Source: Rhizobium sp. RM (GTDB lineage Bacteria; Pseudomonadota; Alphaproteobacteria; Rhizobiales; Rhizobiaceae). From it: DNA of 64,000 bases. The notes under the pieces are model-generated. The model was not told where the DNA came from and ran no database searches. It saw only the letters and a program-made list of their open reading frames with translations. The translations under genes were made by a program, and so were the position numbers. Each line of letters opens with the position of its first letter. The first letter of the stretch is position 1. The DNA lies in the NCBI RefSeq assembly GCF_013390595.1, contig NZ_JACAWV010000002.1, forward strand, positions 186,001-250,000. Direction: 5' to 3'. Shown here in pieces: positions 1-7,987 of this stretch.

Positions 1-2
1 TC

Positions 3-842
3 GAGGCGCAGCTTGAGGTGACGCTCTTCGAGCGCAATGGCGTGCGCCAGCCACGATTGACGGACGAGGGACGCGCCATGCTGGAAGACGCCCGGCGCAT
101 TGTGGCTGGGCTGCAGGAAATGCGCGCACGCGCAAAAGGGCTGAAACAGGGGTTGGAGGCGGAACTGTCGGTGGCCATCAGCACCATGGTTCCGGCCGAA
201 GCCGTCGTCGCGGTGCTGCGCGATTTTCGTCGGCAATTTCCGACCATCGGCTTGAGCCTCAACGTCGGTGAGCTTGGCATGGTCATGGACATGGTGCTGA
301 GCCGCAAGGCCGATATTGGCATTGGCGGCGCGCTACTGCGGCAGGATGATGAACTGGTCACCGAAAAGATCGGCCATTCGTTCCTGCTGCCGGTCATCGC
401 GGCAGATCATCCGCTGGCCCAGATCGAGCGCCCGCTTGTTCTGGCCGATGTGCGCGAGGAAGTACAGCTTGTCGTCACCGACGCTTCAGGTCTGACAAAG
501 GGACGAGACTTCAACGTGCTCTCCTACAAGACCTGGAAGGTCAGCGATATCGCCACGAAATATCAGCTCATCAAGGGCGGTCTCGGCTGGGGCGGGCTTC
601 CTGCCTCGCTCGTGCGCAACGATCTCGTCAATGGTGGCTTGAAGGTGCTCGATCTCGACGCCTACGAGCAGGGCGAATATCCACTCTTTGCCCTGCGCAG
701 GCTGGATACGCCCGCCGGTCCGGCCGGAACATGGCTGATGGAAGCGTTTCAGACGCGTCTGTCACAATGCCCGAACCAGAAGAATTTCCACGATCTGATC
801 GAGGCTGGAACGGACAAGAAACTCAAAGTCGCCGCGGAGTGA
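3..842 (+). CDS. LysR-family transcriptional regulator, 5'-truncated by window edge
   Basis: The open frame runs in from the left edge. The first visible residues, LEVTLFERNGVRQPRLTDEGR, are the end of a LysR winged helix-turn-helix, so the true start lies outside the window and the GTG at 18 is internal. The remaining 270 or so residues form the periplasmic-binding-protein-like effector domain (for example STMVPAEAVVAVLRDF and GVGLGWGGLPASL-type segments). Such proteins bind promoter DNA and respond to a small ligand. The target cannot be inferred because its divergent neighbour is not in view. The gene ends about 200 bases before the next one. Family assignment is secure, function unknown. 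Confidence 0.88.
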   Translation, partial: EAQLEVTLFERNGVRQPRLTDEGRAMLEDARRIVAGLQEMRARAKGLKQGLEAELSVAISTMVPAEAVVAVLRDFRRQFPTIGLSLNVGELGMVMDMVLSRKADIGIGGALLRQDDELVTEKIGHSFLLPVIAADHPLAQIERPLVLADVREEVQLVVTDASGLTKGRDFNVLSYKTWKVSDIATKYQLIKGGLGWGGLPASLVRNDLVNGGLKVLDLDAYEQGEYPLFALRRLDTPAGPAGTWLMEAFQTRLSQCPNQKNFHDLIEAGTDKKLKVAAE

Positions 843-1046
843 TATACTGCCGTTTGGCGGCTGCGCATTGACGGGGCGCGGCTGCTGACTGTAGATTTAA
901 GCCACGGTCAGCAGTTCACCGAGGCATCGCCGTCCCGCAAGGGAAGCTAAACCTGCGCAACATTTGAAGACAGCACTTATCCCGTGCCACGTCGAAAGCC
1001 GGCGATCAGCGACACCAATCTGGAATGGCACACTTGAGGGTAAGTT

Positions 1047-1589
1047 ATGCCACGTTCGCTTCTTTCCATGGAGGTCGCAGACCTCTCCACCTTCGCAAAA
1101 TCCGTCCGCGAGCAGATCAACAGGCTCGGTCATCAACCGTCGCATGTCGAAATGCTCAATCTCCTGAGCCGGGCCGCCGGATTTCGCAATGTCCAGCATT
1201 TGCGTGCCACTCGCAGCAATCCGGTTGAAGGCTTGGCTCCTGTAATCGGCATGCTCCCTGCGCCGAACGAAAGCCGGGTGCTGAAATCATCAAGGCTTTT
1301 CGATCGAGACGGCAGACTGGTGCAATGGCCTGCCCGGCGGTCGCAACAGGAACTCTGCCTCTGGTATCTGTGGTCGAAAATTCCCGCCGGGCAACGGTTC
1401 ACGGAAAAGCAGTTCAGCAACCTGCTGAACGAACTGCATCTGTTTGGCGATGCTGCGATGCTGAGGCGCGATATGTTCGGGCTTGGGCTTGTGCGCCGAA
1501 ACAGGGACGGTAGCGACTATCAGCGCATCGAGCAGAAACCTCCGCCAGAGCTGCCGCTGTTGTTGCGAGCGGTCAATGCACTGAAATAG
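1047..1589 (+). CDS. DUF2087 domain protein
   Basis: The 180-residue protein has two parts. Residues about 8-55 are a helical segment (LSTFAKSVREQINRLG, then LLSRAAGFRNVQHL) like the N-terminal domain often fused to DUF2087. Residues about 80-165 match DUF2087, with FDRDGRLVQWPARRSQQ, LYLWSKIP-type and RRDMFGLGLVRR segments. DUF2087 is a winged-helix-like domain common in putative regulators; biochemical function is not established. The ATG at 1047 has GAGGG about 7 bases upstream. It stands alone and ends in a strong terminator shared with the convergent cpdB gene. Confidence 0.75.
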   Translation: MPRSLLSMEVADLSTFAKSVREQINRLGHQPSHVEMLNLLSRAAGFRNVQHLRATRSNPVEGLAPVIGMLPAPNESRVLKSSRLFDRDGRLVQWPARRSQQELCLWYLWSKIPAGQRFTEKQFSNLLNELHLFGDAAMLRRDMFGLGLVRRNRDGSDYQRIEQKPPPELPLLLRAVNALK

Positions 1590-1590
1590 G

Positions 1591-1626
1591 AAAACCTCCC
1601 GGCATGAAAGCGCCGGGAGGTTTTTT
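1591..1626. terminator. Bidirectional rho-independent terminator between DUF2087 gene and cpdB
   Basis: The stem AACCTCCCGGC / GCCGGGAGGTT has an 8-base loop, with a T-run on the right and an A-run on the left. It therefore fits termination of both convergent genes. It lies directly after the TAG at 1587-1589. Confidence 0.9.
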
Positions 1627-1631
1627 CGGTG

Positions 1632-3620
1632 TTAGAGGACGAGGCGGAACTTGGCGAAGCCTTCCGCGCCGTCACCTGCTTCCTCGATCTTCGCGCCCTT
1701 GACCTCGGAGGCAAACTGCCGGCCTTTCGGACCGGTTTCGAAAATCGCCGTGGTGTTGGCGACGGGTGCAAACGACCAGTTGGCGTCGGCCGACGGATTG
1801 ATGGTGCCCTGATCGATGATGTAACGCACGATCACATCGCGGTTGGTATCCGGTGCCACGAAGATGATCTTGTCCGTGCCGATCTCCGGAAACTTGCCAC
1901 CGCCGCTGGCACGGTAATTGTTGGTCGCAACCACGAACTTCTGTTCCGGATCGATCGGTTTGCCTTCGAACTGCAGGTTGACGATGCGGTTGCTGTCCGG
2001 ATTGACAGCTTTGCCGTCCTTGTCGAATTTCGCCGGTTTGGACACATCGATCTGGTAGGTCACGCCATCGATGACGTCGTAATTGTAAGACGGGAAGTCC
2101 GCATTCAACAGCGGTGCGTCCTTGGTGCCGGCCTCGACCGTGTTGAACATGCCCGCCGACATTTCCAGCCAGTTTTTCACCTGCGCACCGGTGATCAGGA
2201 CCGCCTGCACGGTGTTCGGATAGAGATAGAGGTCGGCGACGTTCTTGATGGCGATGTCACCAGCGGGGACATCGGTGTAATAGTCCGAACCGCCACGTCC
2301 ACCGGCCTTGAAGGGAGCGGCAGCCGAAAGCACCGGCAGATCCTTGTACTGCCCTTCCTTCAGCATGTCCTTGATGTACCAGGTCTGCGCATTGGAGACG
2401 ATCTGAACGGACGGATCATCGGCCACCAGCGCGAAATAGGAGTAGAGCGGGGCAGATGTCTTGCCGACGGGGCGACGCACATAGGCAAGCGTAGCCTCGT
2501 GTTCTGCCTTGGCAGCCGCCACGACCTCCGGCTTGTCCTTCACATCGGCAACAATCTTGCGATTGTCGTCGCGGTGATAGATCGGCCGTGCTTCCGATGT
2601 GAAATCGACGATCTTCCAGCTCTTGCCGTCCTTTTCGAGCAGCAGGTCGATCAGACCCATATGCGAGCCCCAGAAGCCTGCCATCACCGCGGGCTTGCCC
2701 ATCAAGGTGCCCTTTACGGGATCGGCGCCGGCAATGCCGTCCCAGGTTTTCGGGCCGGGGAAGACCAGATGCTGGTGACCGGTAAAGATCGCATCGATGC
2801 CTTCGACGCCTGCCAGGTAAAGCGAGGCATTTTCCATGCGTTCGCTCTGTCCCTTGCCGTCGATTCCAGAGTGGGAGAGTGCGATGACGATGTCGGCGCC
2901 CTGTTCCTTCATCACCGGAACCCAGGCCTTTGCCGCCTCAACGATGTCGCGGGTCTGCGCCTTGCCTTCGAGGTTTTTCGAATCCCACATCATGATCTGC
3001 GGCGGCACGAAACCGATGATGCCGATCTTGATCGGGCTCGTCGCGCCCGAACCGTCACGGATCTGCTTTTCCATGATGACGTATGGCTTGAAGAAAAGTT
3101 CGTCCTGCTTCGGGTCGGAGGCAAGCTGGCCCTTAGTCAGGTTGGCACAGACATAAGGGAAGCTCGCGCCGGCCAGCGTGTTGAACATATAGTCGAGCCC
3201 GTAGTTGAACTCGTGGTTGCCAAGCGTGCCGCAATCGTACCCCAGCACATTCATGGCGTTGACGACGGGATGTTTGTCGCCGGCCTTCATGCCGCGCTCA
3301 TAGGCAATGTAGTCGCCGAGCGGATTGCCCTGCAGGAAGTCGCCATTGTCGACTAGCATCGAGTTTCCGGCCTCGGCGCGGATGGCATCGATGATCGACG
3401 CGGTGCGGGCAAGACCCATAGTGTCGTTCGGTTTGTCGGCGTAATAGTCATAAGGGAAGACGTGAACGTGAATATCCGTCGTTTCCATGATGCGCAGATG
3501 CGCCTGATTGTTTGCGGCGCGCGCCGCGAAGGGGTGCAGCACCACGAAGGCCGAGGAAGCGGCAATGCCGCCGAGAAGCGAGCGTCGGGTGATGGGATGG
3601 AGGGCAAGGTGCGACGACAT
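1632..3620 (-). CDS. cpdB: 2',3'-cyclic-nucleotide 2'-phosphodiesterase / 3'-nucleotidase, Tat-exported
   Basis: This bifunctional periplasmic enzyme hydrolyses 2',3'-cyclic nucleotides and 3'-nucleotides for phosphate and nucleoside salvage. The 662-residue protein starts with a twin-arginine signal (ITRRSLLGG, residues 10-18, ending near FAARA). The metallophosphatase domain follows with D49-x-H51, DNGD at 91-94, GNHE at 134-137, a later SHSG and GHQH, then the C-terminal 5'-nucleotidase domain. I chose the ATG at 3620 because AAGGAG sits 5 bases upstream and the Tat signal then begins normally. An in-frame ATG at 3653 lacks such a site and falls inside a perfect inverted repeat. Length is typical of CpdB. 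Confidence 0.93.
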   Translation of the reverse strand: MSSHLALHPITRRSLLGGIAASSAFVVLHPFAARAANNQAHLRIMETTDIHVHVFPYDYYADKPNDTMGLARTASIIDAIRAEAGNSMLVDNGDFLQGNPLGDYIAYERGMKAGDKHPVVNAMNVLGYDCGTLGNHEFNYGLDYMFNTLAGASFPYVCANLTKGQLASDPKQDELFFKPYVIMEKQIRDGSGATSPIKIGIIGFVPPQIMMWDSKNLEGKAQTRDIVEAAKAWVPVMKEQGADIVIALSHSGIDGKGQSERMENASLYLAGVEGIDAIFTGHQHLVFPGPKTWDGIAGADPVKGTLMGKPAVMAGFWGSHMGLIDLLLEKDGKSWKIVDFTSEARPIYHRDDNRKIVADVKDKPEVVAAAKAEHEATLAYVRRPVGKTSAPLYSYFALVADDPSVQIVSNAQTWYIKDMLKEGQYKDLPVLSAAAPFKAGGRGGSDYYTDVPAGDIAIKNVADLYLYPNTVQAVLITGAQVKNWLEMSAGMFNTVEAGTKDAPLLNADFPSYNYDVIDGVTYQIDVSKPAKFDKDGKAVNPDSNRIVNLQFEGKPIDPEQKFVVATNNYRASGGGKFPEIGTDKIIFVAPDTNRDVIVRYIIDQGTINPSADANWSFAPVANTTAIFETGPKGRQFASEVKGAKIEEAGDGAEGFAKFRLVL

Positions 3621-3646
3621 GGGAACTCCTTCAGTGGAAGCGTGCA

Positions 3647-3664
3647 TTGTCATGAAGATGACAA
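3647..3664. promoter_or_regulatory. Perfect inverted repeat upstream of cpdB
   Basis: TTGTCAT-GAAG-ATGACAA is a perfect 7+7 dyad centred about 35 bases before the chosen cpdB start. The half-site resembles one half of a Pho box (CTGTCAT), but Pho boxes are direct repeats and these are inverted, so I do not call it PhoB-bound. It could be an operator or a 5'-leader hairpin. Confidence 0.4.
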
Positions 3665-3822
3665 CCTAGAAGCAATCGCAGAGGAGTCCATCACCAAAAT
3701 GACAAGCCGGTCACGGTCGTGAGGTTTTTCAACCGTTTGATAAATTTTTTGTCGATTGACCGGAATGTGCTGGCGGGCCTGACGAGGATCAAGGCATTTT
3801 CAGACGGCAACAATGAAAAAAG

Positions 3823-3857
3823 AAATCGCTCCGTTCAGGCATGAAACGGAGCGATTT
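3823..3857 (-). terminator. Rho-independent terminator of the PilZ gene
   Basis: The stem AAATCGCTCCGTT / AACGGAGCGATTT has a 9-base loop. Read on the minus strand it is followed by a T-rich run (TTTCTTTTTTC). It lies 24 bases past the PilZ stop codon. Confidence 0.85.
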
Positions 3858-3880
3858 TTCGATCGGATATCCTGCAGGCG

Positions 3881-4216
3881 CTAGCGAGCCAGGGTCGGCT
3901 TTACCTCTTCATGGAAGAAGCGGAAGTATGAGGAAAGCTGCGCCAGCGTGTTGGTCGAGAGCTTCAGCTGAAGTCCCAGACGGTTCATGTGCTGCCACTG
4001 AACGACGCCTTCGAGATAACCGAGGTCCTCGCTCTCCACCTTCACGCGGCTGCCTTTCTGGGCAGAAAACGCTCCGTCCAGCTCCAGCGCCATGCCGGTT
4101 TCGGAAAGATCGATCACGCGCGCCTTTGTTGCCTGATTGACATAACGCACGGTGGCAAAAATCCGGGTCCTGCTGCGCTGCGCGCCACGCGTTGGCATGT
4201 TGAGATTGTTCGTCAT
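3881..4216 (-). CDS. PilZ domain protein (putative c-di-GMP receptor)
   Basis: The 111-residue single-domain protein carries both c-di-GMP-binding motifs of PilZ: R-x-x-x-R (RSRTR, residues 14-18) and D-x-S-x-x-G (DLSETG). PilZ proteins bind cyclic di-GMP and relay it to motility, polysaccharide or protease targets. I chose the ATG at 4216, since the frame upstream has no recognisable PilZ sequence. There is no effector domain and no operon partner, so the output is unknown. The window also encodes one diguanylate cyclase (41555-42802), but no link is implied by position. Confidence 0.85.
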   Translation of the reverse strand: MTNNLNMPTRGAQRSRTRIFATVRYVNQATKARVIDLSETGMALELDGAFSAQKGSRVKVESEDLGYLEGVVQWQHMNRLGLQLKLSTNTLAQLSSYFRFFHEEVKPTLAR

Positions 4217-4312
4217 TGTCTGCTCACGCAATTGTTTCGACTGTCCTATGCTGGCACACAAAGCTTGAACCGCATTTAGCACTATCCTTAAAATTGCAGG
4301 CAATTTGCGAAT

Positions 4313-4780
4313 TCACGCGGCATCGATGCGGCACTGGAAGCAATTGTTGCGGGCCGAGCGAACATGCACATAGGCGACGTCGTCACGCTGCAGAAGCTCG
4401 CTGGCACGCGCGGCGATCTGGTCCGTTGCGGTCATGGCGCCGGTGCCATAGACAATGCGCTCATTCTCGCCATATCCGCGCACGATGTAATCGGGGCTTT
4501 CCAGCATCGGCGGCAGCGCATCCGTCTCGGGATAGCGTTGGCATTCATCGGCGTGAAGAAAGATCGGCCCGGTCTCCGCATAGGGCTGCAGTGCGCTGAA
4601 GGGGCGATAGGCGAGGATCAGCATGCCTTCGCCTTCGCCGATCTCGCCAAGGCAATGGCGGCAGGGCATACCACCCGGTGACACGGCTTTTTCCGGTGCA
4701 TTGCCATAGGCATCGGCTTCGCCGGCGCGAAAGGCTGCGGCTTCCTGTTCCGACATGGCGGTAAAAACGATTTGGGTCAT
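4313..4780 (-). CDS. DUF1203 family protein
   Basis: This 155-residue protein matches the DUF1203 pattern, with CRHCLGEIGEGE near residue 40, LAYRPF, GPIFLHADEC and YIVRGYG segments. Function is unknown; the CxxC pair and conserved His/Cys suggest metal or redox chemistry, but that is inference. The ATG at 4780 has GGAG 6 bases upstream. An upstream extension of the frame lacks family sequence. It is divergent from the next gene and follows the PilZ gene without obvious coupling. Confidence 0.8.
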   Translation of the reverse strand: MTQIVFTAMSEQEAAAFRAGEADAYGNAPEKAVSPGGMPCRHCLGEIGEGEGMLILAYRPFSALQPYAETGPIFLHADECQRYPETDALPPMLESPDYIVRGYGENERIVYGTGAMTATDQIAARASELLQRDDVAYVHVRSARNNCFQCRIDAA

Positions 4781-4938
4781 GGTGGTCTCCGGTCTGTTAG
4801 GCGTTGCTACTTTGCCGCTATGATCCCGAAACGCTCGGCTATCCACCCGATTCTTGCGATGGGATGCAACCACCCCATTGCGGGATGCGTTGCCTTGGGG
4901 AATCAGTGTTGCTCCTCGATTCCGGAAGGTCCGATTTT

Positions 4939-5826
4939 ATGATCCGTCGTTTGCTGACTGCCTTACCGATGGTCCTTGTTTCCTTGACTGCGCCAACGCA
5001 CGTCCAGGCACAATTTGCCTCGGGTCTGGACGACCTTTCGGACGATCAGCTTCAGCAGGCGGTCAACTTCGTCATCGGCAATGCAATCTTCTCGCTCTAT
5101 CATGAAAGCGCGAAGATGATGATTACAGACTTCGGTGTTGCCGATGCCGGCAGCAGCCAGGAGCCTGCCGATCAACTGGCCGGAACAATGATCCTTCAGG
5201 CCAATGAGGAGTGGCTCGATACCGCGCTCGTCAATGCCACCGATAGCTGGTATCTCGGCCGCGACGCGGAAAGCCTGCCTCTGCATGAGCCGCCGGTTAA
5301 TTCGGTCCTCATTCCCAACAAGAACCGTGACCGTGACATGGCCTGCCTGATGGTCGGACGGGACAAGGAAGGCTACGGCGACCTTGCCGCTATGATGGGG
5401 CTTGAGGGCGGCGATTTCCAGAAATGCGAGGCATCCTATCCGGCGATCGCTTCGGCTTGGGAAGATTTCCTGCGGCCGCATCAGGTGGACAAGCCAACCA
5501 GCAAGTTCACGATCAGCTATCAACCAGCCCGTGATCCGGCGCTCGAATCCTACGCGATCATGATCCGGGAATCGAAGGTTCTCGATCTCATCAGCCGCAG
5601 CTTCGGTGCCTACGCCTTGAAGGGCGACGTCAAGTTGACGGCAAAATCCTGTGGTCGACCCGATGTCTACTGGTCGGCGGAAAACCGCGAAATCACCTAT
5701 TGCTACGAACTCGGCAAGTTCCAGGCGGAGCTGATCGCGGCGCATCTGTCGGAAGGCGGAAGCGAGAAGGAAAGCGAGTCGGTGAAGGAAATTCCGACCG
5801 CAGTGAATCTCGGCCTGGAATTGTAA
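4939..5826 (+). CDS. DUF4344-like secreted protein with a degenerate metallopeptidase motif
   Basis: The 295-residue protein has a signal peptide (about residues 1-25, ending VQAQ). Its body resembles DUF4344, a putative metallopeptidase family. The stretch FVIGNAIFSLYHE sits where the family normally has HExxH, and CGRPDVYW near residue 245 followed by REITYCYEL is the conserved C-terminal block. Here the zinc motif reads H55-E-S-A-K59, so the second metal-binding His is replaced by Lys. If the assignment is right, it is probably not a standard zinc peptidase. The ATG at 4939 has GGAAGG upstream and gives a clean signal peptide, unlike the frame start at 4804. Confidence 0.65.
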   Translation: MIRRLLTALPMVLVSLTAPTHVQAQFASGLDDLSDDQLQQAVNFVIGNAIFSLYHESAKMMITDFGVADAGSSQEPADQLAGTMILQANEEWLDTALVNATDSWYLGRDAESLPLHEPPVNSVLIPNKNRDRDMACLMVGRDKEGYGDLAAMMGLEGGDFQKCEASYPAIASAWEDFLRPHQVDKPTSKFTISYQPARDPALESYAIMIRESKVLDLISRSFGAYALKGDVKLTAKSCGRPDVYWSAENREITYCYELGKFQAELIAAHLSEGGSEKESESVKEIPTAVNLGLEL

Positions 5827-5874
5827 CCCGAACAAACTCTGTTACCTTTTCCTCCGACATATGAGGAGGATGAG

Positions 5875-6522
5875 ATGTCACGGCTGGTCGTTCGCAGTTT
5901 TTCAATCTCGCTGGATGGTTTTGGCGCGGGCCCTGATCAAAGCCTTCAAAACCCGCTGGGCGTTAAAGGCGAAACACTCCACAACTGGGCTTTCGGCACG
6001 AAGACCTTCAGGACGATGTTCGGCCAGGACGGAGGATCGACTGGCGTAGACGAAGGCTTCGCAGCCAGCGGTTTCGAAAATATCGGCGCCTGGATATTGG
6101 GGCGCAACATGTTCGGCCCCGTCCGTGGCGCGTGGCCGGATGAGAGCTGGAAGGGCTGGTGGGGCGAAGAGCCGCCGTACCACGTGCCGGTCTTCGTGCT
6201 GACAAACCATCCACGCGCCTCCTTCGACATGAAGGGCGGTACGACGTTTCACTTTATCACGCATGGCATCGAGGAAGCACTTGAAGCAGCAAAAGCGGCG
6301 GCAGGCGGCAAGGACGTGAGATTGGGCGGCGGCGTTTCCGTGATCCGCCAATATCTGCAGCAGCAACTTATCGATGATCTGCATCTTGCCCAGTCGCCGG
6401 TGCTATTGGGCAAGGGCGAAAACCTGCTGTCCGGGCTTGATCTGCCTGCACTCGGTTATCAGTGCCGTGAAACGGTACGCGGCGAAAACGCCACGCACCT
6501 TTTGATTGGAAGAACCGGATAG
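5875..6522 (+). CDS. Dihydrofolate reductase family protein (RibD C-terminal-like)
   Basis: This 215-residue protein starts RSFSISLDGF, the typical opening of the RibD C-terminal/dihydrofolate-reductase-fold family, and ends with a GGGVSVIRQYL nucleotide-binding segment and LHLAQSPVLLGKGE. The family uses NAD(P)H to reduce small substrates; members near this sequence have no assigned substrate. The ATG at 5875 has GAGGAGG 5 bases upstream. It lies 48 bases after the DUF4344-like gene, so co-transcription is possible. Confidence 0.8.
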   Translation: MSRLVVRSFSISLDGFGAGPDQSLQNPLGVKGETLHNWAFGTKTFRTMFGQDGGSTGVDEGFAASGFENIGAWILGRNMFGPVRGAWPDESWKGWWGEEPPYHVPVFVLTNHPRASFDMKGGTTFHFITHGIEEALEAAKAAAGGKDVRLGGGVSVIRQYLQQQLIDDLHLAQSPVLLGKGENLLSGLDLPALGYQCRETVRGENATHLLIGRTG

Positions 6523-6549
6523 GGGCTCGCCTGTGGACGAGCCTGCCAC

Positions 6550-7971
6550 TCAGCTCTTTCTTGAAATTTCAAGCAGTTCCGTTTCGGTCAGCGGCTCGAC
6601 CCAGGCCTCGTAAGTCCCAACCGGCGAAAAGCCCATCATCTGGTAAAGCTGCAGGGCGCGTGGGTGGTCGAGCGTGTTGGTCGTAACCGTCACGCGCTTC
6701 GGGTTGTCCTGCCACGCGGCGTAGAGCGCCTGCAGCAGAAACCATTTGCCGACACCAGCACCGATTGCCTCTTCCAGAAGGCCGAAATAGGACAGTTCGG
6801 TCACGTCCTCATCGACCTTGTGAAGTTCGAAGAAACCGGCTGGGGCGCCATTCATGTAAAGCACTGTCACGCTGTTGGCCGGATCACGCAGCACGGCGGA
6901 AAGCGCCGCATCATTCATGCGCATGCGTTTTTGCCAGTGCCAGCGCTTGCCGACGCGCCAGTAGAGGTAGCGGTAGAAGTGCAGGGGAATATTGTTGACC
7001 CGCATCAGCGCTGTCTGGATGTTGACCGGGATCGGCAGGCTGACCTTCGGCGGCGACGTCATTTCCAGTTGCGTCACATGCGCTTTCAGCGGTCCATGAG
7101 ACACGGCCGGCACGGCGTCGGCCGCACCGGTAACGATGGGCGTGTCCTGAAGTCCGCCCCATTCCGACCATGAGCCGTCATAAAGCGAGTTCTCGGAATG
7201 ACCGAGCGATTCCAGTGCAAGCATGATGACGGCGGCAGTTACACCGGAGCCGCAGCTTGTCACGACGGGCTTCGACAAATCGATACCGGCATCGCCGATC
7301 ATCTTGCGAAGCGTTGCAAGATCCTTGAAGTGCCCATTTTCGGAAAAGGCCGTGGCAGGCAGGCTGCGGGCGCCGGGCATGTGACCGGCGCGCATGCCGG
7401 CGCGCGGTTCCGCTTCATCGCCGGTAAAGCGGCCGGCGCCACGCGCATCAGCGATCTGCTTGTCACCACTGTCGACAATGCCGCGCATGGCAGACAGGGA
7501 GGTGACGCGGCTTTCATCAAAGTCAGGTGTAAAGGTTGCGGGCGCAATCTCCGGCGTGCCGGTTTCGAGCGGGCGCTCCTCGCGTTTCCAGCCATCCAGG
7601 CCGCCGTCCAGCACATAGGCTTTCTGCACGCCCATGACGCGCAGCATCCACCATACGCGTGGCGCGGAAAAGAACCCCGGACCGTCATAAACGACGATCG
7701 TGTCGCTGTCGCTCAGACCAAGCTTGCCTGCCTCTTCGGCAAAGAATTCCGGCGAGGGCAAGGAATGCGGCAGGCCGGTGGTGTGATCGGCGATCTTGTC
7801 CTGATCGAAGAACACGGCACCCGGAAGGTGCCCGGCGACAAATTCTTCCGCGCCATTGCGCTTGTGCGCCGGCAGATACCAGGAAGCATCTACAATGCGA
7901 AAACCTGGCGTGCCAAGCTGCGCCTCTACCCAGTCCGCCGAGACGACGAAGCGGCTTTTATCCGTGCTCAC
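6550..7971 (-). CDS. sseA: 3-mercaptopyruvate sulfurtransferase fused to a GNAT acetyltransferase
   Basis: The 473-residue protein joins two enzymes. Residues 1-285 are tandem rhodanese domains; the active Cys240 sits in CGSGVTA, the loop typical of mercaptopyruvate sulfurtransferase rather than thiosulfate sulfurtransferase. Residues about 292-473 are a GNAT-type domain, with an acetyl-CoA-binding-like stretch (GAGVGKWFLLQALYAAW) and the typical end NTLDHPRALQLYQMMGF. The start is a GTG at 7971 with GGGAG 7 bases upstream, 16 bases after the alaX-like stop. An open extension upstream overlaps that gene and is not used. The two halves are usually separate genes, and a GTG at 7104 could still start the second half alone. 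Confidence 0.82.
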   Translation of the reverse strand: MSTDKSRFVVSADWVEAQLGTPGFRIVDASWYLPAHKRNGAEEFVAGHLPGAVFFDQDKIADHTTGLPHSLPSPEFFAEEAGKLGLSDSDTIVVYDGPGFFSAPRVWWMLRVMGVQKAYVLDGGLDGWKREERPLETGTPEIAPATFTPDFDESRVTSLSAMRGIVDSGDKQIADARGAGRFTGDEAEPRAGMRAGHMPGARSLPATAFSENGHFKDLATLRKMIGDAGIDLSKPVVTSCGSGVTAAVIMLALESLGHSENSLYDGSWSEWGGLQDTPIVTGAADAVPAVSHGPLKAHVTQLEMTSPPKVSLPIPVNIQTALMRVNNIPLHFYRYLYWRVGKRWHWQKRMRMNDAALSAVLRDPANSVTVLYMNGAPAGFFELHKVDEDVTELSYFGLLEEAIGAGVGKWFLLQALYAAWQDNPKRVTVTTNTLDHPRALQLYQMMGFSPVGTYEAWVEPLTETELLEISRKS

Positions 7972-7987
7972 GATATTTCTCCCGATC

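Noticed and set aside
18-842. GTG at 18 as the start of the first LysR gene
   Set aside because: The helix-turn-helix is already in progress before it, so the gene begins outside the window.
1629-3356. 575-codon open frame antisense to cpdB
   Set aside because: It is a mirror of the GC-rich cpdB codons, has no ribosome site and no recognisable domain.
3621-3670. Pho box upstream of cpdB
   Set aside because: The repeated heptamer is inverted, whereas Pho boxes are direct repeats with 4-base spacing.
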